64,000 bases of DNA from Epithemia pelagica. Its lineage: Eukaryota; Bacillariophyta; Bacillariophyceae; Surirellales; Surirellaceae. Positions within the stretch are counted from its first letter, which is position 1. The number at the start of each line of letters is the position of its first letter. This document shows, one piece after another, positions 19,501-29,849 of this stretch. The position numbers were made by a program, and so were the translations under genes. A model generated the notes under the pieces. The model ran no database searches. It saw nothing but the letters and a program-made list of their open reading frames with translations, and was not told where the DNA came from. The DNA lies in assembly GCA_946965045.2 (NCBI GenBank), contig OX337242.1, positions 2,418,001-2,482,000 on the forward strand, read 5' to 3'.

Positions 19501-22200
19501 CAATCACACTTCCTCTCCCACCCACTCTGGCCGCACCCCTCTTGAGGCTCTTACCGGTACCCCACCCGACATTACCCATCTCCTTTTCTTTCCTTTCTGG
19601 GATGAGGTCTACTATCGTGTCGACCCTTCTGAACCTACCTCCGGTTCTTACCCTTCGTCTCCCGACGAGAAGATTGGCCACTGGGTTGGTTTTGCCCACA
19701 ATGTTGGTGATGCCTTTACTTGGAAGATCCTCACTGCCGACAACGTCATCATCTACCGTTCCGCTGTCCGTCGCGTTGCCTCCACTACCCCCAACCTTCG
19801 TGTGGATATCTCTTCAGGGGAGGAGTCGCCGCATAAACCCACTGACAAGCAAGGTGACACTGTCTTTATTCGCAGCAGAAGTGAAGACCCATCCACACCT
19901 ATGCCAACAATTGACTACGACGATTTAGTTGGACGCACATTCCTTTGTGACACTGAAGAGAATGGGGAGCGCCACCGAGCACGAGTAATCAAACGAGTTG
20001 TCGACCTGGAACAAGATGCAACCAAACAAGAAGATCGACTCAAATATATCTTTCGCAAGTCTAACTCCAATGTTGATGAGATGATCTCCTACAACCAGCT
20101 CATGGAATACATTGAAAGGGATAATCAAGCCCAAATGACAGGGGATAGTCTCTTCCGATTCAGAGACGTTATTGCACACCAAGGACCTTTGAACTCAAGC
20201 GACCCAGACTATAAAGGGAGTAAATATAATGTCCTTGTTGATTGGGAGACTGGGGAGACGACATACCAACCTCTATCTCTTATTGCAAATGATGACCCCA
20301 TCACAGTCGCCATCTATGCCAAGAAAAATGGTTTGCTGGATCTACCTGGATGGAAACATCTCAAGCGATACGTCAAGACAAGCAAAAGACTCATTCGAGC
20401 AGCTAAACAATCCAGGATCAAACAAGTTCGTCGCTCTATCAAGTACAAGTTTGGTTTCCAAGTACCTCGCACCTATGAAGAAGCAGTGGAACTAGACAAG
20501 CAATTTGGGAACACGAAATGGCAAGACGCAACAGAATTGGAACTCTCACAGATCCAATCGTATAACACTTTCAAGGACCATGAAAAGCCAAGTTCATTAA
20601 TGGGAAATTGGCTAATGCACCAGAAGGATATCATAAGATAAGAGTACATCTGGTCTTTGATGTCAAGCATGACGGAAGGCACAAGGCACGACTTGTCGCA
20701 GATGGACATCTCACCAAGGAACCCGTTGAGACCATCTATTCAGGGGTTGTCTCCATTCGCAACCTTCGCATTGCCATATTTCTTGGAACCATGAACAACA
20801 TGGAAATATGGGGAGCAGATATTGGGAACGCATACCTAGAAGCATTGACAGGAGAGAAGATTTTCATCATTGCAGGACCAGAGTTCAAGGAGTTAGAAGG
20901 ACATATCTTGATCATCTACAAGGCATTATATGGTCTCAAATCCTCAGGTGCTCGCTGGCATGACAAACTGTTTGATGTTCTCATTGATATGGGATTTTCT
21001 CCAAGCAAGGCTGACCCTGATATTTGGATGAAGAAGGCTCCTGGAGAAGACTGTTATGAATATATCGCTGTCTATGTTGATGACTTAGCTATCGTTGCCA
21101 TGGACCCTGAAGCTGTCTGCAAGATCTTTACAGAAAAATACAACTTCAAACTCAAAGGAGTCGGACCTATTGAGTATCATTTGGGGTGTCGTTATACCAA
21201 AGATCCAGACGGTACACTTGTGTCTGACCCACGAAGGTACATCGAGAAGATGATGGATACCTATGAACGATTGTTCAATGAGAAACCCAAGAAAGCAAAG
21301 CCGCCAGTCATTGCTAACGATCATCCTGAACTCGATGACTCTGAGCTCTTAGATGAAGAAGGGACCCAGCATTTCCAGACTCTTATTGGACAACTGCAAT
21401 GGCTAATTACCATTGGCCGTTTTGATGTCTTTCCTGCTACCATGACTCTATCAAGGTTCAGAGCTGCTCCAAGGATTGGTCATTTGAAGCGAGCTAAACG
21501 CATCTATGGATACCTCATGTCATTTCCTGATGGGTCTATCAGATTCCGCACTGGGGAGCCAGATTTATCAGCTTTACCTATCCAAGAATACGATTGGAGT
21601 CGTACCGTATACATGGACGCCAAGGAACGTATCCCTGAGGACTGTCCAACCCCACTTGGGCGTTTTGTGACAACTATACATTATGTCGACGCAAATCTCA
21701 TGCATGATATGGTTACTGGGAAAGCAGTTACAGCCATCCTGCATTTTGTAAATGGTACACCCGTGGACTGGTACAGTAAGCGACAAGCCACAGTGGAAAC
21801 AGCCACGTATGGATCTGAATTTGTTGCCGCAAGGACTGCAGTTGATCAGATCACGGAGCTACGCCTTACACTCCGATACTTGGGAGTCCCTCTGCGAGAG
21901 AAGAGTTACATGTTTGGAGATAACCGCTCTGTCGTTATCAATAGCACCACACCACACTCAATCATCTCCAAGAGGCACCATCTCCTATCCTATCACCGAG
22001 TCCGTGAAGCTATCGCTGCAAAGTACGTCGAATTCTACTGGAAAGATGGAAAGACAAACCCAGCTGATATCCTCAGTAAACATTGGGAATTCGCCGCAGT
22101 TTGGCCCATGCTCAGATCTTTGTTATTCTGGAGAGGAAAAATCCAGGAAAGTGATGAGGGAATTGACAATCCTCATTCGACGAATTGTGGGGAGTGTTAG
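16520..22200 (+). pseudogene. Gag-pol of Copia B, broken by one stop and one frameshift
   Basis: The frame starts at ATG 16520 and matches element C along its whole length. Gag spans residues 1-560; protease D-R-G-A is at about residue 577 (18251). A TGA at 18563-18565 interrupts the segment between protease and integrase (C has a sense codon here), and the same frame then continues. Integrase Asp, Asp and Glu are present. Near 20582 one base is missing relative to C (TGAAAA for TGGGAAA-like sequence), so reverse transcriptase and RNase H continue in another frame from about 20585 to 22200. Y-V-D-D is intact at about 21075. The final codons Cys-stop are provided by TGTTAG of the LTR. No CCHC zinc knuckle is seen. 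Confidence 0.9.
22187..22194 (+). other. Polypurine tract of Copia B
   Basis: GTGGGGAG lies directly before TGTTAG of the 3' LTR and is still within the coding frame (Gly-Glu). Confidence 0.75.
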
Positions 22201-22242
22201 GATTCTCACCGAAAACTAGGTGGCGAAACCTACAACTCATCG
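22195..22242 (+). repeat. Left piece of the 3' LTR of Copia B
   Basis: 48 bp identical to the start of the 5' LTR, ending ...CTCATCG, where element C begins. CATCG (22238-22242) is the target duplicated by C. Confidence 0.92.
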
Positions 22243-23025
22243 TGTTAGAATTCTCACCGTCTATGGTGGTTAGATTCTACATCTCATCGATTCCCCATGT
22301 CACATAGCCTCGTGCTATCGCATCATGCCCTCTAGCTTCGAGCTATGTTTCCTAGCTTCGCGCTATATCGACCTATATTTCTTCGCAAATCATGAAAAGT
22401 GAGAATAGATTGACGAACTCACTCTCAAGACTAAACTGGGTCGTGCGGTATTACAACGGACGTAAATTTGGCCGTTGCTCGGACATTATACTAACGCCCT
22501 AAGCGTACGCGCCCGAAATCATCGAGCGCGCCCAAGCGACATCCGAGCGCTATCGGCATCTATCCGACCCAACGGTCTAAGTATCCCAAGCACGACACAC
22601 GATCACGCGAGACCATATTTCCATTCCCACAATCTCCAAATTGTCAACAAGCTGCGCGCCATGAAAACAACTATGCCAACCCAAAGCAAGAGCTGTTGAC
22701 CCTGTATATGTTATCCGCCCACATATACATGTCATATACATCACATGAATCAACTCCAACTATTCCAAACCTGTTGCCGCCAAGAACCTATGACACATGA
22801 CCCTTGGCAGGACCGAACATTTCACGTAGACCTATTGTAGTAATCAACACACAATCTAACAATATCACCATTTATCACATCCTCTTTTGTGTCCCGACTA
22901 TCCTTCTGATAGACTTCGACTTGCTTGCTTCTCTGACCCTGAGAAGCTTGTATCGGTTGGTGACCTACCTGATTGTCTGCTCTACCGAGCATCAATGTCC
23001 CTACGATTCAGAAAGAATTGTAACA
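22243..23025 (+). repeat. 5' LTR of Copia C
   Basis: 783 bp, TG...CA. The upstream part has three tandem palindromic 13-mers, TAGCCTCGTGCTA (22305), TAGCTTCGAGCTA (22333) and TAGCTTCGCGCTA (22353). Further on are CG-rich motifs GTACGCGCCCG and GAGCGCGCCCA (22505-22550). These are candidate promoter or enhancer sites; the function is inferred from position only. Confidence 0.92.
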
Positions 23026-23038
23026 GATTAACAGTCTC
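23026..23038 (+). other. Primer binding site of Copia C
   Basis: GATTAACAGTCTC immediately follows the LTR and is identical to the site in element B. It is complementary to a tRNA-Asn(GUU) anticodon region (CTGTTAA). Confidence 0.6.
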
Positions 23039-23061
23039 AAAGCTTATTTCCTTGTGGTTTC

Positions 23062-23841
23062 ATGGATACTAACAAGATTATCACTCCTGTACGACAGATC
23101 TATCGAGCCAACCTGCATCCCGGGCAGCCCGATACCCTGGTGCAGCAGGAACTGGTGCCGACGCCGAAGGCAGCCAACACATCGGTCAACATCTCCGTCG
23201 ACAGTTCCAACAGCAACCCATTCGAGACTCCAACCCAGCCTCACGCTCCAATCCCTGCGCCGTTGCTTCGGCCCCCGAGTCCGCCTCGTCGGCTCGTCCC
23301 TTCTCGATCCCGTCGTACCACCCGGTTGATTGCTGATCATATCAAGTACTTCCGCCAACCAACTTGTTCGACCTTCGATCCCGAGATCATCCGTGGGGAG
23401 ACCCAGATCGAACGCCAGTTCCAATCGGTGACCCACATCGTCGACCAAGAAGACATTGACCGTCTGAACGACCAACTTCATCGTTCTCCGAGGCGTCGCC
23501 TCATCTTTGCCGCCCTCTCGGGCAACCCCATCCGTACTGTCCACCTCCGCTTCCTAACCTTCGAGCGCCCAACTGGATACTACAATACCATCCACGTCGT
23601 GAACGCGACGACTTGCCCTCTGCCTCCTAACGTTGTACGCCTAGATAACTACGTTGCCTACATCCACGAGGTCCATACCATCGAGGACCATCGTGCAACT
23701 ATCTACCCTTTGCGTACCGAGGTCGAGAACCACCTGGCTGAAGGTGATACCCCTTCTTCTGTTGCTTGTGCTGCCCCATCTGAGCCTGGAAGCGACTCTG
23801 ATCATTCGGAAGAGGGTGAGGATTCGGAGACCGAAGCTTAA
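23062..23841 (+). CDS. ORF1 of Copia C: unknown protein upstream of gag-pol
   Basis: 259 codons from ATG 23062 (MDTNKIITPVRQIYRANLHP). It has the same layout as ORF1 of element B: a Pro/Thr/Ser-rich N-terminus, a basic segment (PPRRLVPSRSRRTTRLI, about residues 74-90), a conserved core (QSVTHIVDQEDIDRL, GNPIRTV, FERPTGYY, VRLDNYVAYIHEVH, RATIYPL) and a strongly acidic C-terminal tail (HSEEGEDSETEA). Conservation of the core between two elements whose LTRs have diverged strongly indicates selection on the protein. The gag-pol lacks a CCHC knuckle, so a nucleic-acid-binding or chaperone role for ORF1 is a reasonable guess but unproven. A spacer of 320 bp separates it from gag-pol. Confidence 0.8.
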   Translation: MDTNKIITPVRQIYRANLHPGQPDTLVQQELVPTPKAANTSVNISVDSSNSNPFETPTQPHAPIPAPLLRPPSPPRRLVPSRSRRTTRLIADHIKYFRQPTCSTFDPEIIRGETQIERQFQSVTHIVDQEDIDRLNDQLHRSPRRRLIFAALSGNPIRTVHLRFLTFERPTGYYNTIHVVNATTCPLPPNVVRLDNYVAYIHEVHTIEDHRATIYPLRTEVENHLAEGDTPSSVACAAPSEPGSDSDHSEEGEDSETEA

Positions 23842-24161
23842 TTACTCATAGTTAACTCCCGTCCTCTCAAAACCTTTCCAAGACTTAAACTCAACGCACA
23901 TCCGGGTACCCTTGGTCGCACAACACGTCACACATTCCCGTCAAATCGCGAAAATTCGGCGAAAATTTGTTGAAACTCGGCGAAAATTTGTCGAAATCAA
24001 CGGAAATTTCCAGGAGTCGCACATCACAACACACATCCGGGTATCACATACGTGGTACATACGTGGCACACGTGGTACATCCGGGTTCACATCACATCAC
24101 ACATTAAATAAACCACATCACACCGCACATTAAATAAACATCGAACCAACCAAATAACACC
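23842..24161 (+). promoter_or_regulatory. Conserved spacer between ORF1 and gag-pol in Copia C
   Basis: It carries GCACATCCGGGTACC (about 23899), ACACATCCGGGTATC (about 24031) and ACATCCGGGTTCAC (about 24077), interleaved with ACGTGGTACAT and CACACGTGG boxes. CACATTAAATAAA occurs twice (24100 and 24129), the second about 25 bp before the gag-pol ATG. A local near-duplication (CGGCGAAAATTTGT, twice near 23957-23987) accounts for the greater length than in B. Confidence 0.5.
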
Positions 24162-27100
24162 ATGGATCCTCAATCACCCAAGACACCTACGACTCCTAAG
24201 GGAGAAGATAACCAAGACAATGTCTCGGACACAGACCTATTCGACCACATCATATTTACTGTCTGCCAATTCTTCACCAAAGAAAGGGCCGACTACTTAA
24301 TGAAGTGGATGAAATACCATGGTTTTGAGAACATTACCCATGTTATCTCGTATATGCAAACTAATACCGAGGAATCCATGAAGGAACTGACACAATACAA
24401 GGTCAACAAACAGACACATGATCTACAAGGCCCCACAAGACAGCAGATCAAGCTCTTGGCTTATTGGGCCACATACAAGACCAATGAAATTCAAGACGAG
24501 CTATCCAATAGCGACTGGATGAACCTAACGAGGAAAGAGTTCAACACTTGGAGGATCAACACAGATTTCTCTAAGGGACCACCTAGCCAAGTCCCAGTCT
24601 CGCCAATGAAGTCACCGTCATCTGTGAAATCTGTCAGCACAGTTACTGCCGCATCCCAATCTCAACAAGACCTTACAGCATTCAGAAAGGGAACTAAGCG
24701 CGACGCAACTGCATATGAGGTATTCAAGGATGAACGATACTACGATTCATTCTGGCGCGTATTCAAGACTACAGCTAAGGCTCAAGGCCTATCCAACGTT
24801 CTGAATTTCAAATACACACCACCCCATGATGATGAGTATGCCGAAGAACTTTTTCAGGAGCAACAAGTATTTCTTTACTCCGTTCTTGTCCGTATCATTC
24901 AGACTGACCAAGGTCGAGCCTATGTACGTGAACATGAACATGATGAAGATGCGCGTGCCGTATTGCAGAAGTTACACTCTTTGCATACCGAATCTGACCT
25001 AGCAAAGCGAGAAGTCCTCCGCTTAACCAACTACATTTCCAATCTACGTCTTGACGACACATGGCGCGGAACAACACGTCAATTTCTTCTACACTTTCAA
25101 GAGCAGCTACGTTTGCTAGACAATTTAGTGACATTGTCTGATCGCATCCCTGATCATACCAGGATGACCTTCCTCATGCAAGCTGTAGAAAAGGTACCTG
25201 ATCTCCGCCGAGTCAAGATCTTGGATAATGTGGTGAACACCAAATCCGGTGCAAAATCCCTTTGCTATCAATCATACTTCCGTCTCCTTCTAGACGCAGC
25301 TTATGACCATGATCAAGCAACCCAGTCATCTGTTCATAGTCGCCGTCGACATGTCAAACAACATGAATCACTATATGGCCAAGATACAGATGCTGACATA
25401 ACCTCACAAGATGATATGGAGTATCATGTCCATAACACCACAGCGACATCTGAATCTCCATCCTCTTCGTCCAAGGTTAGTCTACCGCGTGACCTATGGT
25501 TCAAACTTTCTGAAGAAGATCGCAAGTTGATCATTGAGTATAACAAGATGATTCAAGCACCTTCATCAACAACACCGAGGAAAGTGCAAACACATGCCCT
25601 CGACATTGATCCGGAACCTGATCCTGACCCCAACCAAGTTGCATCTGATGACGACTCACCTGGCGTTGTCCCTGAGCATCCAGATGATTCAGATCCGGTT
25701 ACACAATTTATCAACCAAGCCATGACAACTGATATCAATCACCCGGCAACTGACCTGACTAGTGTTCTTTCTAACGCCAAGTCCAAGACGAGCAAGAAGG
25801 TTACTTTCAAAGCCAACATGCATAAACAAGCAGGACATGTTCCACGCTATCTGTTTTCCAGGAAATCTACTTTACCAGGGAATCAATTGATTGACCGTGG
25901 TGCTAATGGAGGACTTGCTGGTTCTGACATGCGCATCCTTTCTAAGACTGGCCGCCATATCACTATTGTGGGTATTGATAACCATGAACTTACTGGACTT
26001 CCTGTCGTCACATGTGCCGCAAAGTTTGAGACCAATGATGGACCTATTGTCGGCATCTTCAATGAATATGCTTATTATGGGAAGGGCTTATCTATCCATG
26101 CTCCTGGTCAATTCGAGCATTTCGGACTTGCTGTTGATGAACGATCTGTTAAAGTTGATGGTAAACAACGCATCACTACACTTGATGGTCGTGCCATACC
26201 CCTTCACATCAAGGATGGGTTAGCCTACATCCACTCCTTGGGTATCCCCAGCGACAATGACATGGATACCTTACCTCAGATCATCTTCACGTCACCCGAC
26301 ACATGGGATCCTGGTGTTCTGGACCATTCGTATTCTCCCACACCCTCTGACAATGATCCTGATTGGAAACACGTCAAGACTGATGGTAGTATGTCGAACC
26401 ATCCATATGACAACTATGGGGAGTACAATGATCGTGTTGTTTGTAACCTCAATCTCCTTTTGGATCTCCCATACGATCATGGACCTGACGATGCACCCTT
26501 CTTTTCTATCTATGCTGACGCAGAAGGTCATGATCCTACACTTCATGCCTCTGTCCACCGTCGTTACCAGGAAGCGTATGACTGGAAGAAGTTCCGTCCA
26601 TTCTTTGGTTGGCAATCTGAAGATGTTATTGCCGATACGTTCAAGCACACTACGCGTAATGGTAGCATTACTTTTGACCACGACACCCTCAAGAAACATT
26701 TCAAGGCTCGCAATCCGGTCCTTAATATACCTCGACGTCATGAACCCGTTGCTACTGACTCGGTTTTCTCCGACACCCCTGCTGTTGACCATGGCGGTAA
26801 AGTCGCACAAATCTTTGTTGGTCGAGATACTCTGGTTACTGATATCTATGGGATCAAGTCAACCAAACAGTTTGTCAATACTCTTCAGGATAACATCCGG
26901 TTTCGTGGTGCCATGGAGACTCTTATCAGTGATGGTGGTTCATCTCTCATCTCTCAAAAGGTCAAAGACATTCTTCGCACTTTGCTTATTGGGGAGTATC
27001 GATCTGAACCTTATCATCAACACCAGAATAAGGCTGAAAACCGTTACCAGACCGTTAAACGTATGACCAACGCTCTCATGAATGCCACTGGTTGCCCTGC

Positions 27101-29849
27101 CAACACCTGGCTTCTTTGCCTTGAGTATGTCTGTGACTTATTGAACCATACGTCATCACCCACCCATTCCGGTCGCACTCCTCTTGAGGCTCTCTCCGGA
27201 CGCCCACCCGACATTACTCATCTCTTGTTCTTTCCTTTCTGGGATGAGGTTTACTACCGTGTCGACCCCGCTGAACCCAATTCTGGTTCATATCCATCTT
27301 CTTCTGATGAGAAACTTGGCCACTGGGTTGGTTTTGCTCACAACGTTGGTGATTCTTTTACTTGGAAGATTCTCACCCAGGATAACCAGATAATCTACCG
27401 TTCTGCCGTTCGCCGTGTTGCATCCACTACACCTAACCTACGTGTGGATCGACCTTCAGGGGAGGATTCGTCTGAGAAGGATGACAATGATAAGCAAGCT
27501 GACACTGTCTTCATTCGCAGTGATAGTGAAGATCCATCCAAACCAATGCCCACGATCGATTTTGACGACATGATAGGACGCACATTCCTATGCGACACAG
27601 AAGAAAATGGGGAGCGACATCGTGCACGTGTCATCAAACGAGTCATTGATCTTAATGAAGAAGCAACGAAACAGGAAGAACGTGTCAAGTACATCTACCG
27701 AAAGACAAATTCTGATGTTGATGAGATGATATCCTATAATCAACTCATGGAGTATATCGAACGAGATAACCAAGCTCAAACCTCTGGAGATAATCTTTTC
27801 AGGTTCAGGGACGTCATTGCCCATCAAGGCCCACTGAACACAACTGATCCAGATTACAAGGGGAGCAAATATAATTTGCTTGTTGATTGGGAAACTGGGG
27901 AGACTACCTATGAACCTTTATCACTCATCGCCAATGATGATCCGATCACTGTAGCAATTTATGGAAAGAAACATGATTTACTCAACGAACCTGGATGGAA
28001 GCATTTGAAACGTTATGTCAAAACAAGCAAACGTCTCATTCGAGCAGCCAAACAGTCAAGGATTAAACAAGTTCACCATTCCGTCAAGTATAAGTTTGGA
28101 TTCCAAGTACCACGCAATTATGAGGAAGCTGTCGCTCTTGATAAACAACATGGCAACACAAAGTGGCAAGATGCAACAGAATTAGAATTGTCACAGATCC
28201 AGTCCTACAAGACATTCAAGGATTTTGGGAAAGCCATCTTCATTAAAGGGAAAGTATCCAATGCACCTGAAGGATATCATAAGATACGTGTACATCTTGT
28301 CTTTGACGTAAAACATGATGGACGACATAAAGCAAGACTTGTCGCAGATGGACATCTCACAAAAGAACCTGTTGAGACAATCTATTCAGGTGTTGTTTCC
28401 ATTCGCAACCTCCGCATTGCCTTATTCCTGGGTACTTTGAATGACTTGGAAATATGGGGAGCAGATATTGGAAACGCATATCTGGAAGCCTTGACAGGGG
28501 AGAAAATTTTCATTGTCGCAGGACCTGAATTCAAGGAATTAGAAGGTCACATCCTGATTATATACAAGGCACTTTATGGATTGAAGTCATCAGGCGCACG
28601 CTGGCATGATGTCTTATTCGATGTTTTGACAGACATGGGATTTTCACCAAGCAAAGCAGATCCGGATATCTGGATGAGGAAGGCACCTGGAGAAGACTGT
28701 TACGAATACATTGCCGTATACGTTGATGACTTAGCCATTATTTCTACTGATCCTGGGAATATCTGCAAGATCCTGAAGGAGAAATACAACTTCAAACTCA
28801 AAGGAGATGGACCTATTGATTTTCACTTGGGATGTTGTTACACCAAGGATTCTGATGGAACATTAGTAGCAGATCCAAGACGCTACATTGGTAAGATGAT
28901 GGACACTTTCGAACGAATCTTCAAGGAGAAACCCAAGAAAGCCAAAACACCTCTTATTGGTGGAGACCATCCTGAATTGGATGATTCTGAGCTCCTTGAT
29001 GAAGAAGGTACTAACCATTTCCAAACTCTGATTGGACAACTCCAATGGGTGATCACTATTGGTCGTTTCGACGTCTTCACCGCTACAATGACGCTATCAC
29101 GCTTTCGTGCTGCTCCGAGGAAAGGACATCTTGATAGAGCCAAGCGTATCTATGGATACCTTGCACATCTCCCAGAAGGCGCAATCAGATTTAGGATTGG
29201 AGAGCCTGATTATTCAAGTCTTCCTACCCAAGAATTTGATTGGACTCGCACTGTCTATTCGAATGCAAGTGAACGTATTCCTGAAGACTGCCCAACACCT
29301 CTTGGCCGCTATGTTACCACAACTCATTATGTTGATGCCAATCTCATGCATGACATAGTCACTGGTAAATCCGTCACTGCTGTTCTACATTTGTTGAACG
29401 GAACACCTATTGACTGGTACAGCAAGAGACAGAGCACGGTGGAAACTGCTACCTATGGATCCGAGTTTGTGGCTGCAAGGACAGCAATAGATCAGATTAC
29501 AGAATTACAACATTCTCTCCGCTACCTTGGAGTACCTATCCGAGAGCGAAGTTACATGTACGGAGATAACAGATCTGTTGTGCTCAATGCAACCGTTCCT
29601 CATTCCATACTATCCAAGAGACACCATCTTCTGTCATACCACCGAGTTCGTGAAGCCATCGCAGCAAAGTATGTTGCATTCTACTGGAAAGATGGAAAGA
29701 CCAACCCTGCCGATATCCTTAGCAAACATTGGGATTTCGTATCTATTTGGCCCATGCTCAAGCCATTGTTGTTTTGGAAAGGAGAAGTTCAAGACCTCAA
29801 CAAATCCAATGATGACAAGGCTGAAACGACGAGTTGTGGGGAGTGTTAG
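24162..29849 (+). CDS. Gag-pol polyprotein of Copia C, intact
   Basis: 1895 codons in one frame. Gag covers residues 1 to about 560, without a CCHC zinc knuckle. The aspartic protease motif is LIDRGANGG (about residue 577), with Arg where most retropepsins have Ser or Thr. The integrase core has Asp in VATDSVFSD (about 865), Asp in LISDGG (about 923) and Glu in NKAENRYQ (about 957); no upstream HHCC zinc site is visible. The C-terminal integrase segment includes GHWVGFAH. Reverse transcriptase follows, with Y-V-D-D-L at about 1519. RNase H has VDAN (about 1723), GSEF (about 1765) and GDNRS (about 1800). The order protease-integrase-reverse transcriptase-RNase H defines Ty1/Copia. The stop is the TAG of the LTR start TGTTAG. 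All catalytic residues looked for are present. Confidence 0.97.
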   Translation: MDPQSPKTPTTPKGEDNQDNVSDTDLFDHIIFTVCQFFTKERADYLMKWMKYHGFENITHVISYMQTNTEESMKELTQYKVNKQTHDLQGPTRQQIKLLAYWATYKTNEIQDELSNSDWMNLTRKEFNTWRINTDFSKGPPSQVPVSPMKSPSSVKSVSTVTAASQSQQDLTAFRKGTKRDATAYEVFKDERYYDSFWRVFKTTAKAQGLSNVLNFKYTPPHDDEYAEELFQEQQVFLYSVLVRIIQTDQGRAYVREHEHDEDARAVLQKLHSLHTESDLAKREVLRLTNYISNLRLDDTWRGTTRQFLLHFQEQLRLLDNLVTLSDRIPDHTRMTFLMQAVEKVPDLRRVKILDNVVNTKSGAKSLCYQSYFRLLLDAAYDHDQATQSSVHSRRRHVKQHESLYGQDTDADITSQDDMEYHVHNTTATSESPSSSSKVSLPRDLWFKLSEEDRKLIIEYNKMIQAPSSTTPRKVQTHALDIDPEPDPDPNQVASDDDSPGVVPEHPDDSDPVTQFINQAMTTDINHPATDLTSVLSNAKSKTSKKVTFKANMHKQAGHVPRYLFSRKSTLPGNQLIDRGANGGLAGSDMRILSKTGRHITIVGIDNHELTGLPVVTCAAKFETNDGPIVGIFNEYAYYGKGLSIHAPGQFEHFGLAVDERSVKVDGKQRITTLDGRAIPLHIKDGLAYIHSLGIPSDNDMDTLPQIIFTSPDTWDPGVLDHSYSPTPSDNDPDWKHVKTDGSMSNHPYDNYGEYNDRVVCNLNLLLDLPYDHGPDDAPFFSIYADAEGHDPTLHASVHRRYQEAYDWKKFRPFFGWQSEDVIADTFKHTTRNGSITFDHDTLKKHFKARNPVLNIPRRHEPVATDSVFSDTPAVDHGGKVAQIFVGRDTLVTDIYGIKSTKQFVNTLQDNIRFRGAMETLISDGGSSLISQKVKDILRTLLIGEYRSEPYHQHQNKAENRYQTVKRMTNALMNATGCPANTWLLCLEYVCDLLNHTSSPTHSGRTPLEALSGRPPDITHLLFFPFWDEVYYRVDPAEPNSGSYPSSSDEKLGHWVGFAHNVGDSFTWKILTQDNQIIYRSAVRRVASTTPNLRVDRPSGEDSSEKDDNDKQADTVFIRSDSEDPSKPMPTIDFDDMIGRTFLCDTEENGERHRARVIKRVIDLNEEATKQEERVKYIYRKTNSDVDEMISYNQLMEYIERDNQAQTSGDNLFRFRDVIAHQGPLNTTDPDYKGSKYNLLVDWETGETTYEPLSLIANDDPITVAIYGKKHDLLNEPGWKHLKRYVKTSKRLIRAAKQSRIKQVHHSVKYKFGFQVPRNYEEAVALDKQHGNTKWQDATELELSQIQSYKTFKDFGKAIFIKGKVSNAPEGYHKIRVHLVFDVKHDGRHKARLVADGHLTKEPVETIYSGVVSIRNLRIALFLGTLNDLEIWGADIGNAYLEALTGEKIFIVAGPEFKELEGHILIIYKALYGLKSSGARWHDVLFDVLTDMGFSPSKADPDIWMRKAPGEDCYEYIAVYVDDLAIISTDPGNICKILKEKYNFKLKGDGPIDFHLGCCYTKDSDGTLVADPRRYIGKMMDTFERIFKEKPKKAKTPLIGGDHPELDDSELLDEEGTNHFQTLIGQLQWVITIGRFDVFTATMTLSRFRAAPRKGHLDRAKRIYGYLAHLPEGAIRFRIGEPDYSSLPTQEFDWTRTVYSNASERIPEDCPTPLGRYVTTTHYVDANLMHDIVTGKSVTAVLHLLNGTPIDWYSKRQSTVETATYGSEFVAARTAIDQITELQHSLRYLGVPIRERSYMYGDNRSVVLNATVPHSILSKRHHLLSYHRVREAIAAKYVAFYWKDGKTNPADILSKHWDFVSIWPMLKPLLFWKGEVQDLNKSNDDKAETTSCGEC
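29836..29843 (+). other. Polypurine tract of Copia C
   Basis: GTGGGGAG immediately upstream of the 3' LTR, identical in A and B and translated as part of the last codons of gag-pol. Confidence 0.78.

Noticed and set aside
22475-23031. Frames of 60-75 codons repeated at 30076-30662
   Set aside because: Part of the Copia C LTR pair, no protein features.
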